From DAOSVX01 sp964440405 (GTDB taxonomy: Bacteria; Bacillota_I; Bacilli_A; RF39; UBA660): a stretch of 28,204 bases of DNA. Of this stretch, positions 21,967 to 28,204 are shown in pieces (within the stretch, counting starts at the first letter, position 1; the number at the start of each line of letters is the position of its first letter). The notes beneath the pieces were generated by a model, which was not told the DNA's origin, searched no databases, and worked only from the letters and a program-made list of their open reading frames with translations. Position numbers and translations under genes: made by a program. The stretch lies in assembly GCA_964440405.1 (NCBI GenBank), contig CAYTSB010000007.1:1-28204 (forward strand). The letters run 5' to 3'.

Positions 21967-22839
21967 TCACTTCTTTCCATTTCGCGGGTGAGTTTTTAAA
22001 TAAACACTCCGTAGCCTTTGATTTGAGATATGAGTATAAATACTTGTTGTGCTTAGACTAGTATGTCCAAGCAGTTCTTGAACTACTTTTAAGTCTGCTC
22101 CTTCATTTAACATATGAGTAGCAAAAGTATGCCTTAAAGTGTGAGGAGACAGATGATTTTTTAAACATACTTTCTTTACCATCTGATTAAATAAATTGTG
22201 AACACCACTTACTGTCAAAGAATCTCCTTTATTATTAATAAAAAGATTAGTATTATTTTTACCATTTAATAAATTAAGTCTGATATCTAAATACTTATCT
22301 AAAAGACTTTTGGCAACATCTCCATAATAAACTATTCTTTCTTTATTGCCTTTACCTAATATTCTAATTGTTTTTTGATTAAAATCAATATCACTTATTT
22401 TAATTTCAACCAATTCTGTCAGTCTGATGCCAGTTGAATAAAATAGTTCAATTATTAATTTATTTCTAAGTTCTAATGGTTTGTTTAAATCAAAAATATC
22501 CAGTAATTTATTTAAATCTTCAAAATCTAAATAGTTAGGTAGGTTTTTATCTAATTTAGGTGATTTAATAGTGATGAAATAATTATCTTTTATATAATTA
22601 TTATCATATAAAAATTGATAATAGTTTTTTAAAGAACTAATATGTCGCGCAATAGTTTTTTTTGAGTATTTTAAACTGTCTAAATATTTTAAATAATCTC
22701 TGATGATGGCTTTAGTTATTTTCCTCTTCTTTAAAAACACAAAAAAAGCATTAACATCTTCTAAATAAGCATTTAAAGTATTATCTGACAACTTTTTTTC
22801 CAATGCGATATATTTTTTAAATTCATCTATCTTCTTCAT
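21967..22839 (-). CDS. Xer-type tyrosine recombinase (XerC/XerD-like)
   Basis: The 290-residue protein has a SAM-like N-terminal DNA-binding domain (about 1-85; LEKKLSDNTLNAYLEDVNAF) and a catalytic domain with the full set of residues: Arg 139 (STGIRLTEL), Lys 163 or 166 (GKGNKER), His 233 and Arg 236 (LSPHTLRHTFA), His 259 (LLGHTSLSTT) and nucleophile Tyr 268 (SIYTH). Length and spacing fit chromosomal XerC/XerD, which resolve chromosome dimers at dif. XerC versus XerD cannot be decided here. Its housekeeping context argues against a mobile-element integrase. The ATG at 22839 has no Shine-Dalgarno; a promoter -10 ends 6 bases before it, suggesting a leaderless message. It overlaps tdk's ribosome-binding site. 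Confidence 0.92.
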   Translation of the reverse strand: MKKIDEFKKYIALEKKLSDNTLNAYLEDVNAFFVFLKKRKITKAIIRDYLKYLDSLKYSKKTIARHISSLKNYYQFLYDNNYIKDNYFITIKSPKLDKNLPNYLDFEDLNKLLDIFDLNKPLELRNKLIIELFYSTGIRLTELVEIKISDIDFNQKTIRILGKGNKERIVYYGDVAKSLLDKYLDIRLNLLNGKNNTNLFINNKGDSLTVSGVHNLFNQMVKKVCLKNHLSPHTLRHTFATHMLNEGADLKVVQELLGHTSLSTTSIYTHISNQRLRSVYLKTHPRNGKK

Positions 22840-22845
22840 ACTCTA

Positions 22846-22874
22846 ATTATAAAAAAAAGATTGCCTAATTACAA
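22846..22874 (-). promoter_or_regulatory. Promoter of the Xer gene, implying a leaderless transcript
   Basis: On the minus strand TTGTAA (22869-22874), a 17-base spacer and TATAAT (22846-22851) are followed by 6 bases and then the ATG. Initiation is therefore predicted at or within a base of the start codon. The -35 lies in the upstream gene's terminator hairpin and the spacer is that terminator's T-run. Confidence 0.6.
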
Positions 22875-22879
22875 TCTTT
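22852..22879 (-). terminator. Terminator of the upstream unknown gene
   Basis: On the minus strand AAAGATTG and CAATCTTT form an 8-bp stem around an 8-base loop, followed by T. The gene's stop codon is at the base of the stem. Confidence 0.75.
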
Positions 22880-23891
22880 ATTTTGATAAATGCTCATTCT
22901 CTGAATTAATTTCAGGTAATGGACCGTAAGTCTGGTCATAGATTTCTTTTAATTCAAAAGGTTCATAATAAGTATCATGCTCTTTGTTATATTGATCAGT
23001 AAAAATTCTTAAAGAATCATCATAAACTGGTTCTTCTAAAACTCTTAATTTAAGAATATCAGCCATATTGATATATTTGCCTTCATATTCACATTCTGCC
23101 AAATCAAGACCAATATTGTTTAAAAGGTCTCTATTAACTAATAATAAATATTGATCATAGGAAACATATCTTCTCAGAAAGTTTTTTTCTTTAAAATTTT
23201 TAATATCTGATTTAGGACAATCATATTCAATATATAAATTAGCACAATATCTTAAAAATTCAATGTTATCAATAGTTTTAGCCATAAAATCCGCAAAGTC
23301 ATGAAGAAAACGATAACTTATTGTTTCTTTATGAGGCTTATTTAAAATAAATTTATATATAACTGGTAATCCTGTTTTAGCTTCCTTTTTATATTTACGA
23401 TAATCACTTGTTGTTCTGGAACGCTTTAAACCTTTATTTTGATTAAATCTGAGAAAGAAAGCCAGTTTTTTAAAAGCCATATCATAGGCCTCACCTTTTT
23501 CCTTATAGGAGTTCGCCTCGGCAAACTCTTTTAAGTATTCTAGGAAATATATATAATATGCCGGTTCTTTAGCGCATAAATAATCTGACATTTTTTTAAC
23601 ATTTTCGACATCTAATAAAGAGGCTTTAGATTTGTATAGGGGTTTCCCAACCTTAAGAAGCGACAATTTCTTCTTTTCATAAATAAAAATTTCATCGGCA
23701 GTTATAATTTGATCATTTTGAGCCAAAAATTCTTTTAGTTCATTTTCATCTTCAAAATTAGCCAGAAATTTATCTAATACTTCCAGATAATGTTCTCCTT
23801 TTATTTCCTGGTAAGCCTGAAGCTTGTCCAAGTAATAAGGATATATTTTGCCATTTGCTTTTATTCCAATAAAATATTCATGTCCTGTCAT
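22878..23891 (-). CDS. Protein of unknown function, mostly helical, cytoplasmic
   Basis: I do not recognise this 337-residue protein. It has no signal peptide or membrane helix. Composition is rich in Lys, Glu, Tyr and Leu, suggesting a helical cytoplasmic protein. It begins MTGHEYFIGIKANGKIYPYYLDKL, a short strand-turn-strand of the type that may bind a ligand; a charged helical middle (about 90-200) follows, then a Tyr- and Asp-rich C-terminal third. The ATG at 23891 has a strong AAGGAGGG site. It follows queH by 10 bases on the same strand and ends in its own terminator, so it appears to be the last gene of the murG-murB-divIB-queH unit. Location alone does not assign a cell-envelope function. 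Confidence 0.8.
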   Translation of the reverse strand: MTGHEYFIGIKANGKIYPYYLDKLQAYQEIKGEHYLEVLDKFLANFEDENELKEFLAQNDQIITADEIFIYEKKKLSLLKVGKPLYKSKASLLDVENVKKMSDYLCAKEPAYYIYFLEYLKEFAEANSYKEKGEAYDMAFKKLAFFLRFNQNKGLKRSRTTSDYRKYKKEAKTGLPVIYKFILNKPHKETISYRFLHDFADFMAKTIDNIEFLRYCANLYIEYDCPKSDIKNFKEKNFLRRYVSYDQYLLLVNRDLLNNIGLDLAECEYEGKYINMADILKLRVLEEPVYDDSLRIFTDQYNKEHDTYYEPFELKEIYDQTYGPLPEINSENEHLSK

Positions 23892-23901
23892 ATTACCCTC
23901 C

Positions 23902-24516
23902 TTATTTAAATTTTTCCATTAACGCCAGTAATGAATCTAAACAACCACAATATTGCTGGCGATATAAATTATATTTTTTAGATAGCAAAACACTATTTTT
24001 ATAACCAGCTTCTTTTTTGAAATCAGATGATAGAAATTTTACGCCAAATTCTTTAGCTAATTCTTCACCAATTTCATTAATATATTCACTATTTTTATAA
24101 GGACTTACTGATAAAGTAGTACTAAAATAATCAAAGTTTTTATCTTTAGCTAATCTGGCTGTATTACGAAGACGAAACTGATAACAACGATAACATTTAG
24201 CGCCTCCTTCATGAATAAACTTTTCCTGAATACAATACTTCAGGCTTTCACCATAGTCATAATCGCCTTCTATAAATGTAATTTTATTTTTACCCCGATA
24301 ATTATTAATGAATTTAACTTGTTCTGCTTTCCTTTTAAGATATTCTTCTTTGGGAACAACATTAGGATTATAAAAATATACCGTGATATTAAAATATTTA
24401 GTCAGCAAATCAATTACATGGGTACTGCAGGGACCGCAACAACTATGTAACAGTAATTTCTTAAGTGAATCAATAGTTTTTAGTTCATCCAACATATTCT
24501 GATAATACTTCTTCAT
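23902..24516 (-). CDS. queH: Epoxyqueuosine reductase QueH
   Basis: QueH reduces epoxyqueuosine to queuosine in tRNA, the last step of the pathway, and is the alternative to QueG. The 204-residue protein has the family pattern: HSCCGPCS (24-31) with three Cys, YFYNPNVVP, GDYDYGESL, then EGGAKCYRCYQFRL, the TTLSVSPYKN block and a final YCGC. These Cys bind the [4Fe-4S] cluster and metal. The start is the ATG at 24516 with AGGTGG upstream; a frame from 24537 adds seven residues that lie before this site. It sits 7 bases after divIB, an unusual pairing with cell-wall genes, probably just a shared transcription unit. Confidence 0.95.
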   Translation of the reverse strand: MKKYYQNMLDELKTIDSLKKLLLHSCCGPCSTHVIDLLTKYFNITVYFYNPNVVPKEEYLKRKAEQVKFINNYRGKNKITFIEGDYDYGESLKYCIQEKFIHEGGAKCYRCYQFRLRNTARLAKDKNFDYFSTTLSVSPYKNSEYINEIGEELAKEFGVKFLSSDFKKEAGYKNSVLLSKKYNLYRQQYCGCLDSLLALMEKFK

Positions 24517-24523
24517 AAACCAC

Positions 24524-25237
24524 CTAATAATTTTCAAAGATAGTATTGGTACTAGAATTAGAATCTAGATATAGTATCCCTCTATCTTCTTTTGTTAAAA
24601 CAATATCTTGATAATAATTCAAACGATTGATATTAGCAATATTAATATAAACCGTATTAGTATCATTCATTCTTAACAAAAATCTTTCATTATCAATTAT
24701 TTCATCTTTTTTATTTTTATATTGGGAATATTCTATTTCACTAATCATTTTGATAATATTCTGATCAATGTTTTTAAAATCTTTAATAAAATCCTGATAG
24801 ATATCCTCAGGAACATAGTTTAATAAAACAGGAATTCCCAGATAATCTTGATTAGCTATCTCCTTGCCATTAGATAGGACTAATTTATTAGTATTATTAT
24901 TAATAAATAAAACTTTGTTTTCCGTGATTGTAATTGTTAATATTCCTTTTAAACTCTTTTTAATTTTAACATCAGCAACCAAATCTAAAGTTTTAATTCT
25001 TTTTTTTAACTTAGCAGTGCCGGTTTTAAAAATCGAAGGATAATTTTTGATTTTGGCTGCAGTAATTATTTCATAGTCAGAAACCAGACTGTTGCCTTTA
25101 ATTATAATGTTTTTGATCGGCAGATTAAAAAGATAATATATACCACAAGCGATAATATATAAGGTTAAAACTAGAATTAAAAATTTCTTAATACTAAATT
25201 TTTTGCGTTTAATTTTTTTAACCGCTTTCTCTTCCAT
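24524..25237 (-). CDS. divIB: Cell division protein DivIB/FtsQ
   Basis: DivIB stabilises the divisome core (FtsL-DivIC) at the septum. The 237-residue protein has a basic cytoplasmic head (KKIKRKKFSIKK), one membrane helix at about 18-40 (FLILVLTLYIIACGIYYLF) and an extracytoplasmic POTRA domain starting IKNIIIKGNSLVSDYEII, followed by the beta domain with LVADVKIKKSLKGILTITITE, the typical FtsQ segment. The C-terminal tail is short. The length fits compact Bacillota DivIB. It begins 3 bases after the murB stop, with TGGTGA as the binding site inside the end of murB. The order murG-murB-divIB is the classic dcw-type neighbourhood. Confidence 0.93.
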   Translation of the reverse strand: MEEKAVKKIKRKKFSIKKFLILVLTLYIIACGIYYLFNLPIKNIIIKGNSLVSDYEIITAAKIKNYPSIFKTGTAKLKKRIKTLDLVADVKIKKSLKGILTITITENKVLFINNNTNKLVLSNGKEIANQDYLGIPVLLNYVPEDIYQDFIKDFKNIDQNIIKMISEIEYSQYKNKKDEIIDNERFLLRMNDTNTVYINIANINRLNYYQDIVLTKEDRGILYLDSNSSTNTIFENY

Positions 25238-25240
25238 AAA

Positions 25241-26125
25241 TCACCATTTAATAATTTCTTGTTCCAAATGCAAATCTATTCCATATTCCTTTTTAACTGC
25301 TCCTGATATTTCATCAATTAACTTTATTATATCACTACTTGTAGCATTTTTCTTATTAATTATAAAATTAGCATGTTTTTCCGAGACATAGGCTCCGCCA
25401 ATATTTTTGCCTTTAAATCCTAAATCTTCAATTATTTTACCAGCCGGAATATCTTCAGGATTACGAAAAACACTTCCAGCACTGGGATATTCTAGGGGTT
25501 GACTTTCCATTCTTCTTTTTAAACGATCTTTAACTAATTCCATTGATCCTTCTTTAGTACCCTCTTTTAATTCTAAAACACATGATAAAATAATGTTTTT
25601 ACTGTTTTTAAACATTGAATAGCGATAACCATAATCAATTTCATCTTTAGTCAAAGTTTTAACATAAAAAAATTCATCCAGAAAAGTAATTTCTTTAATA
25701 TAATCAAAAATACAGGCATTATAGGCTCCGGCATTACCTACTATTCCCCCACCAATAGTTCCAGGTATTCCAGTCGCCCATTCTAAACCTTTAAGATTAT
25801 TATTAATCATCTCTAAAGAAAATGAATTAATCATTACTCCTGCTTCAACATAAACTTCTAAGCCTTTGATTTTAACTTCATTTAAATAATCTAATTTAAT
25901 AATGACACCATCAAATTTATTATCACTTAAAATTACATTAGAACCATTACCCAATATAAAATATTTAACATTATTTTCTTTTAAATATTTTAATAACTTA
26001 ATTAGATCTTCTATGTTGTAAGGTCTGATTAAATACTTAGCATAGCTGTTTATTTTATAAGTGTTATAATCTTTTAAAGAAACATCTTCTTCTAGACTAC
26101 CAAATGCTTTTAATATCTCTCTCAT
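25241..26125 (-). CDS. murB: UDP-N-acetylenolpyruvoylglucosamine reductase
   Basis: MurB reduces UDP-GlcNAc-enolpyruvate to UDP-MurNAc with NADPH and bound FAD in the second committed step of peptidoglycan precursor synthesis. The 294-residue protein has the FAD-binding PCMH part with LGNGSNVILSD (~59-69), the GIPGTIGGGIVGNAGAYN block (~118-135), YRYSMFKNS (with the Tyr/Arg pair), and the C-terminal MurB domain with PSAGSVFRNP (catalytic Ser), IEDLGFKGKNIGGAYVSEKHANFI. This is the type II form common in Bacillota. Its ATG shares ATGA with the murG stop (4-base overlap). Confidence 0.97.
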   Translation of the reverse strand: MREILKAFGSLEEDVSLKDYNTYKINSYAKYLIRPYNIEDLIKLLKYLKENNVKYFILGNGSNVILSDNKFDGVIIKLDYLNEVKIKGLEVYVEAGVMINSFSLEMINNNLKGLEWATGIPGTIGGGIVGNAGAYNACIFDYIKEITFLDEFFYVKTLTKDEIDYGYRYSMFKNSKNIILSCVLELKEGTKEGSMELVKDRLKRRMESQPLEYPSAGSVFRNPEDIPAGKIIEDLGFKGKNIGGAYVSEKHANFIINKKNATSSDIIKLIDEISGAVKKEYGIDLHLEQEIIKW

Positions 26126-27198
26126 TTTATCAAATCCTTTACTTCTTTATAAATTAGTTCACTGCTGTTTTTAACAGCTAGTTTGTTTAATGCTAGTTTC
26201 ATATCCAAATATCTTGTTTTATCATTTAACAGATTATCTATTTCAAGAATTAATTTATCAACATTTAAGTTTTTTTCTTCAATTAAAATTCCGGCATTAT
26301 TTTCTTTTAACTTCAGAGCATTATAATACTGATGATTATTAGGAACATAAGGAGATGGAATATAAATACTAGGAACATTTAAAGCAATAAGCTCACTGAT
26401 AGTTGATGCTCCAGAACGAGTTACAACAATATCACTTACTTTAAATAAACTGCTTAAGTTATCAATATAGGGAAATACTTTAACATTAGTTGGAAACTTA
26501 TTATCATGAATAAAACTATCATAATTGTTTTTACCGGTGATATATACCACTTCATAATCTTTGTCTTTTACTTTTAAAAGATATTCCTTCATTTTATTAT
26601 TAACCGAAGTACTACCGAGACTTCCTGCCACAACAATTATTAATTTTTTATTTAAATTTAGTCCGAAATTCTTCTTATTAGCAGGCTTAATATTAATTGC
26701 ATTTTCACTACAGGGATTTCCCGTCACAACAGTTTTTGATTCCGGAAAATAAGCTAAAGATTCTTTAAAGGAAACACATATTCGATCGACAAATTTACTT
26801 AAGTTTTTATTTGATTTGCCAGGAATGGCATTCTGCTCATGAATTAAAGTCTTAACTTTTAACTTATGAGCTGCTTTTAATGTCGGATATGTTACATAGC
26901 CACCAGCACCAATAACAATATCTGGTTTAAATTCTTTAATAATCTTTAAACATTGCTGATAAGATTTAAAAAGTAGAAAAATATTCTCAAAGTTTTTAAA
27001 CATATTTTTAGTAAATCCGTAGACTTTTAAAGGAATATATTTTATCTTTAATTTAGGAATAATATCCTTTTCCATACGATTATGAGTACCAATATAGATA
27101 AACTCACTATCAGGTTTGTGTTCTTTAATTTTATTAACAATAGCTAATGCTGGATAGATATGTCCTCCTGTACCACCAGCAGATATAATAACTTTCAT
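26122..27198 (-). CDS. murG: Undecaprenyl-PP-MurNAc-pentapeptide-UDP-GlcNAc GlcNAc transferase
   Basis: MurG adds GlcNAc to lipid I to make lipid II on the cytoplasmic face of the membrane. The 358-residue GT28 protein begins MKVIISAGGTGGHIYPALAI with the first glycine-rich loop (8-13). It has the second motif GAGGYVTYPTLKAA (~97-110), LIHEQNAIPGKSNK (~118-131), VVAGSLGSTSVN (~190-201), and the UDP-GlcNAc signature RSGASTISELIALNVPSIYIPSPYVPNNHQYYNA (~261-294). It heads the murG-murB-divIB-queH-unknown unit, with AGGTGATC before the ATG. It is divergent from the glycosyltransferase at 27340. Confidence 0.97.
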   Translation of the reverse strand: MKVIISAGGTGGHIYPALAIVNKIKEHKPDSEFIYIGTHNRMEKDIIPKLKIKYIPLKVYGFTKNMFKNFENIFLLFKSYQQCLKIIKEFKPDIVIGAGGYVTYPTLKAAHKLKVKTLIHEQNAIPGKSNKNLSKFVDRICVSFKESLAYFPESKTVVTGNPCSENAINIKPANKKNFGLNLNKKLIIVVAGSLGSTSVNNKMKEYLLKVKDKDYEVVYITGKNNYDSFIHDNKFPTNVKVFPYIDNLSSLFKVSDIVVTRSGASTISELIALNVPSIYIPSPYVPNNHQYYNALKLKENNAGILIEEKNLNVDKLILEIDNLLNDKTRYLDMKLALNKLAVKNSSELIYKEVKDLIK

Positions 27199-27216
27199 AG
27201 TTGATCACCTAGTACA

Positions 27217-27222
27217 ATTATA
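27217..27222 (-). promoter_or_regulatory. Probable -10 of murG
   Basis: TATAAT on the minus strand, 18 bases before the murG ATG. No clear -35 is seen at 16-18 bases. Confidence 0.45.
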
Positions 27223-27289
27223 CTATAAATTGTTAAAAATATCGCCACTTTTATAAAAATAAATGTAAACAGCAGTTACCTTTTATAAG

Positions 27290-27318
27290 TTGTCTTATCA
27301 AAGTTAGTATGTTATACT
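27290..27318 (+). promoter_or_regulatory. Promoter of the 27340 glycosyltransferase
   Basis: TTGTCT (27290-27295), a 17-base spacer ending TGT, then TATACT (27313-27318). The GAAGGTG ribosome-binding site and ATG follow 21 bases later. Confidence 0.7.
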
Positions 27319-27339
27319 TTTTTTAGTGAAGGTGCTAAG

Positions 27340-28204
27340 ATGTTTAATTTTTTGAATGACTTTGTTATTTTTGTCGGAAAAACATACAGCCAGAACAAAA
27401 TAATTTATAATTCTATCGGAACAGTTATAACTGCTATGTTAGCTTATAAATCAGTTTATTTAGTTATTGGTCTTTTTTTTACTAGAAAGTTTAAACCAGC
27501 TAAGAAACAGCATAAATATGCAATTTTAATTGCTGCCAGAAATGAAGAAAATGTTGTCGGCAATCTTTTGGACAGTATTAATAAACAGGATTATCCTAGA
27601 GAGTTATTAACGGTTTTTGTAGTTGCAGATAATTGTACAGATAAAACTGCAAAAGTAGCTAGAAGCCATCAAGCCATCTGTTATGAAAGATTTGATAATG
27701 AAAGAAAAACAAAAGGTTTTGCTTTACAATATCTCTGCGAAAGAATTGAAGAAGATTATGGCAGGATGTCATTTGAAGGATATTTTATCTTTGATGCTGA
27801 CAATCTGTTAAATACTGATTATATCTCAAGAATGAATGATGCTTTTGATGCCGGTGAGAAAATTATTACTTCTTATCGTAATACTAAAAATTTTGATGAA
27901 AACTGGATTGCATCTACATATGGACTTCATTGGTTAAGATCAGTTAGAACTAATCATCGTCCCCGATCAGTATTAAGACTGGCAACTAATATTCAGGGAA
28001 CAGGATTTTTATTTACTAATGAAATTGTTAAAGATGGCTGGAAATATACTTCTCTTACTGAGGATAGAGCCTTAACTGCTGATGCAGTTGCTCAGGGATA
28101 CAGAATCAGCTACAATAATGAAGCTGAATTCTTTGATGAACAGCCAACCAGTTTAAAAATTGCTTTAAGACAGCGTTTACGCTGGTCAAGAGGACATTTA
28201 GAAG
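27340..28204 (+). CDS. Family 2 glycosyltransferase, membrane-associated (3' end outside window)
   Basis: The reading frame is open from the ATG at 27340 to the window edge (288 codons), so the protein is truncated by the window, not by mutation. A hydrophobic helix lies at about 27-48, followed by a GT-A catalytic domain. Visible motifs are AAILIAARNEE-type start (61-70), VVADNCTDKT (95-103), metal-binding DAD at 152-154, acceptor acid ED at 241-242 and QxxRW at 278-282. This set marks processive or inverting GT2 enzymes of the cellulose/chitin/hyaluronan synthase and N-acetylglucosaminyl transferase group. One or more further membrane helices are expected downstream. The product polymer cannot be assigned. 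It is divergent from murG and has its own promoter. Confidence 0.9.
   Translation, partial: MFNFLNDFVIFVGKTYSQNKIIYNSIGTVITAMLAYKSVYLVIGLFFTRKFKPAKKQHKYAILIAARNEENVVGNLLDSINKQDYPRELLTVFVVADNCTDKTAKVARSHQAICYERFDNERKTKGFALQYLCERIEEDYGRMSFEGYFIFDADNLLNTDYISRMNDAFDAGEKIITSYRNTKNFDENWIASTYGLHWLRSVRTNHRPRSVLRLATNIQGTGFLFTNEIVKDGWKYTSLTEDRALTADAVAQGYRISYNNEAEFFDEQPTSLKIALRQRLRWSRGHLE

Noticed and set aside
21967..22839. Tyrosine recombinase as sign of an integrated element
   Set aside because: Length, domain layout and housekeeping neighbours fit chromosomal XerC/D; no att repeats, phage genes or composition change were seen.
21366..26752. Plus-strand frames of 60-80 codons at 21366, 24211, 25203 and 26561
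   Set aside because: Each is the complement of tdk, queH, divIB/murB or murG, where protein motifs are clear on the minus strand.
1..28204. Mycoplasma-type code with UGA as Trp
   Set aside because: UGA ends several genes at family-appropriate positions and Trp codons are UGG.
1..28204. CRISPR array, transposon ends, rRNA or large direct repeats
   Set aside because: No regularly spaced repeats, terminal inverted repeats with a transposase, or rRNA-like sequence were found by eye.

Overview
The window is very AT-rich and reads as a chromosomal stretch of a low-GC Bacillota (class Bacilli), probably an uncultured gut lineage near Erysipelotrichales or RF39. This placement is inferred from gene content and style, not from a search. 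UGA is used as a stop (scpA, gerC, xerD-like, murG) and Trp is UGG, so this is code 11 and not a true Mycoplasma. A gerA-type germinant receptor operon and two tiny hydrophobic Cys/Gly peptides of the sporulation type suggest the organism makes endospores, or descends from an ancestor that did.

Layout. Positions 1-2214 (-): a membrane-anchored protein of unknown function, then scpA and scpB for chromosome condensation. Positions 2291-2528 (-): two unlisted micro-genes of 40 and 29 codons. Positions 2652-3650 (+): the lipoprotein foldase prsA, which converges on an ackA-nrnA-recX operon (3687-6591, -) through a shared bidirectional terminator. Positions 6592-7073 hold no intact gene. They hold a decayed piece of a second prsA copy, hairpins and a tRNA-Thr(CGT) with a covarying A19-U56 pair. 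Positions 7074-9864 (-): an ABC-2 exporter pair and a small membrane protein. Positions 10033-11719: a DMT/DUF606 transporter (+) and a cytoplasmic S41-type peptidase (-). Positions 11734-12088: a micro-ORF, a terminator and tRNA-Leu(TAG). Positions 12225-16032 (-): the gerA-gerC-gerB operon behind a sigma-G-like promoter, followed by tRNA-Ile(CAT). Positions 16264-18646 (-): an unrecognised protein, a PfkB-family kinase coupled to an Smr-domain protein, and a flavodoxin-like oxidoreductase. Positions 18699-21323 (-): pyruvate phosphate dikinase. Positions 21375-27198 (-): murG, murB, divIB, queH, an unknown gene, a Xer-type recombinase and tdk. Positions 27340-28204 (+): a GT2 glycosyltransferase cut off by the window edge.

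Together the genes are mostly housekeeping: peptidoglycan precursor synthesis and division, chromosome organisation and resolution, pyruvate/acetate energy metabolism, thymidine salvage and queuosine synthesis, plus a spore germination module. I see no prophage, transposase, CRISPR array or obvious defence island. The unusual signals are small: unlisted sporulation-type peptides, a prsA remnant, tRNA tertiary-pair covariation, tandem hairpins behind tRNAs, apparent leaderless promoters, and a gene whose best ribosome-binding site points to a non-standard start codon.
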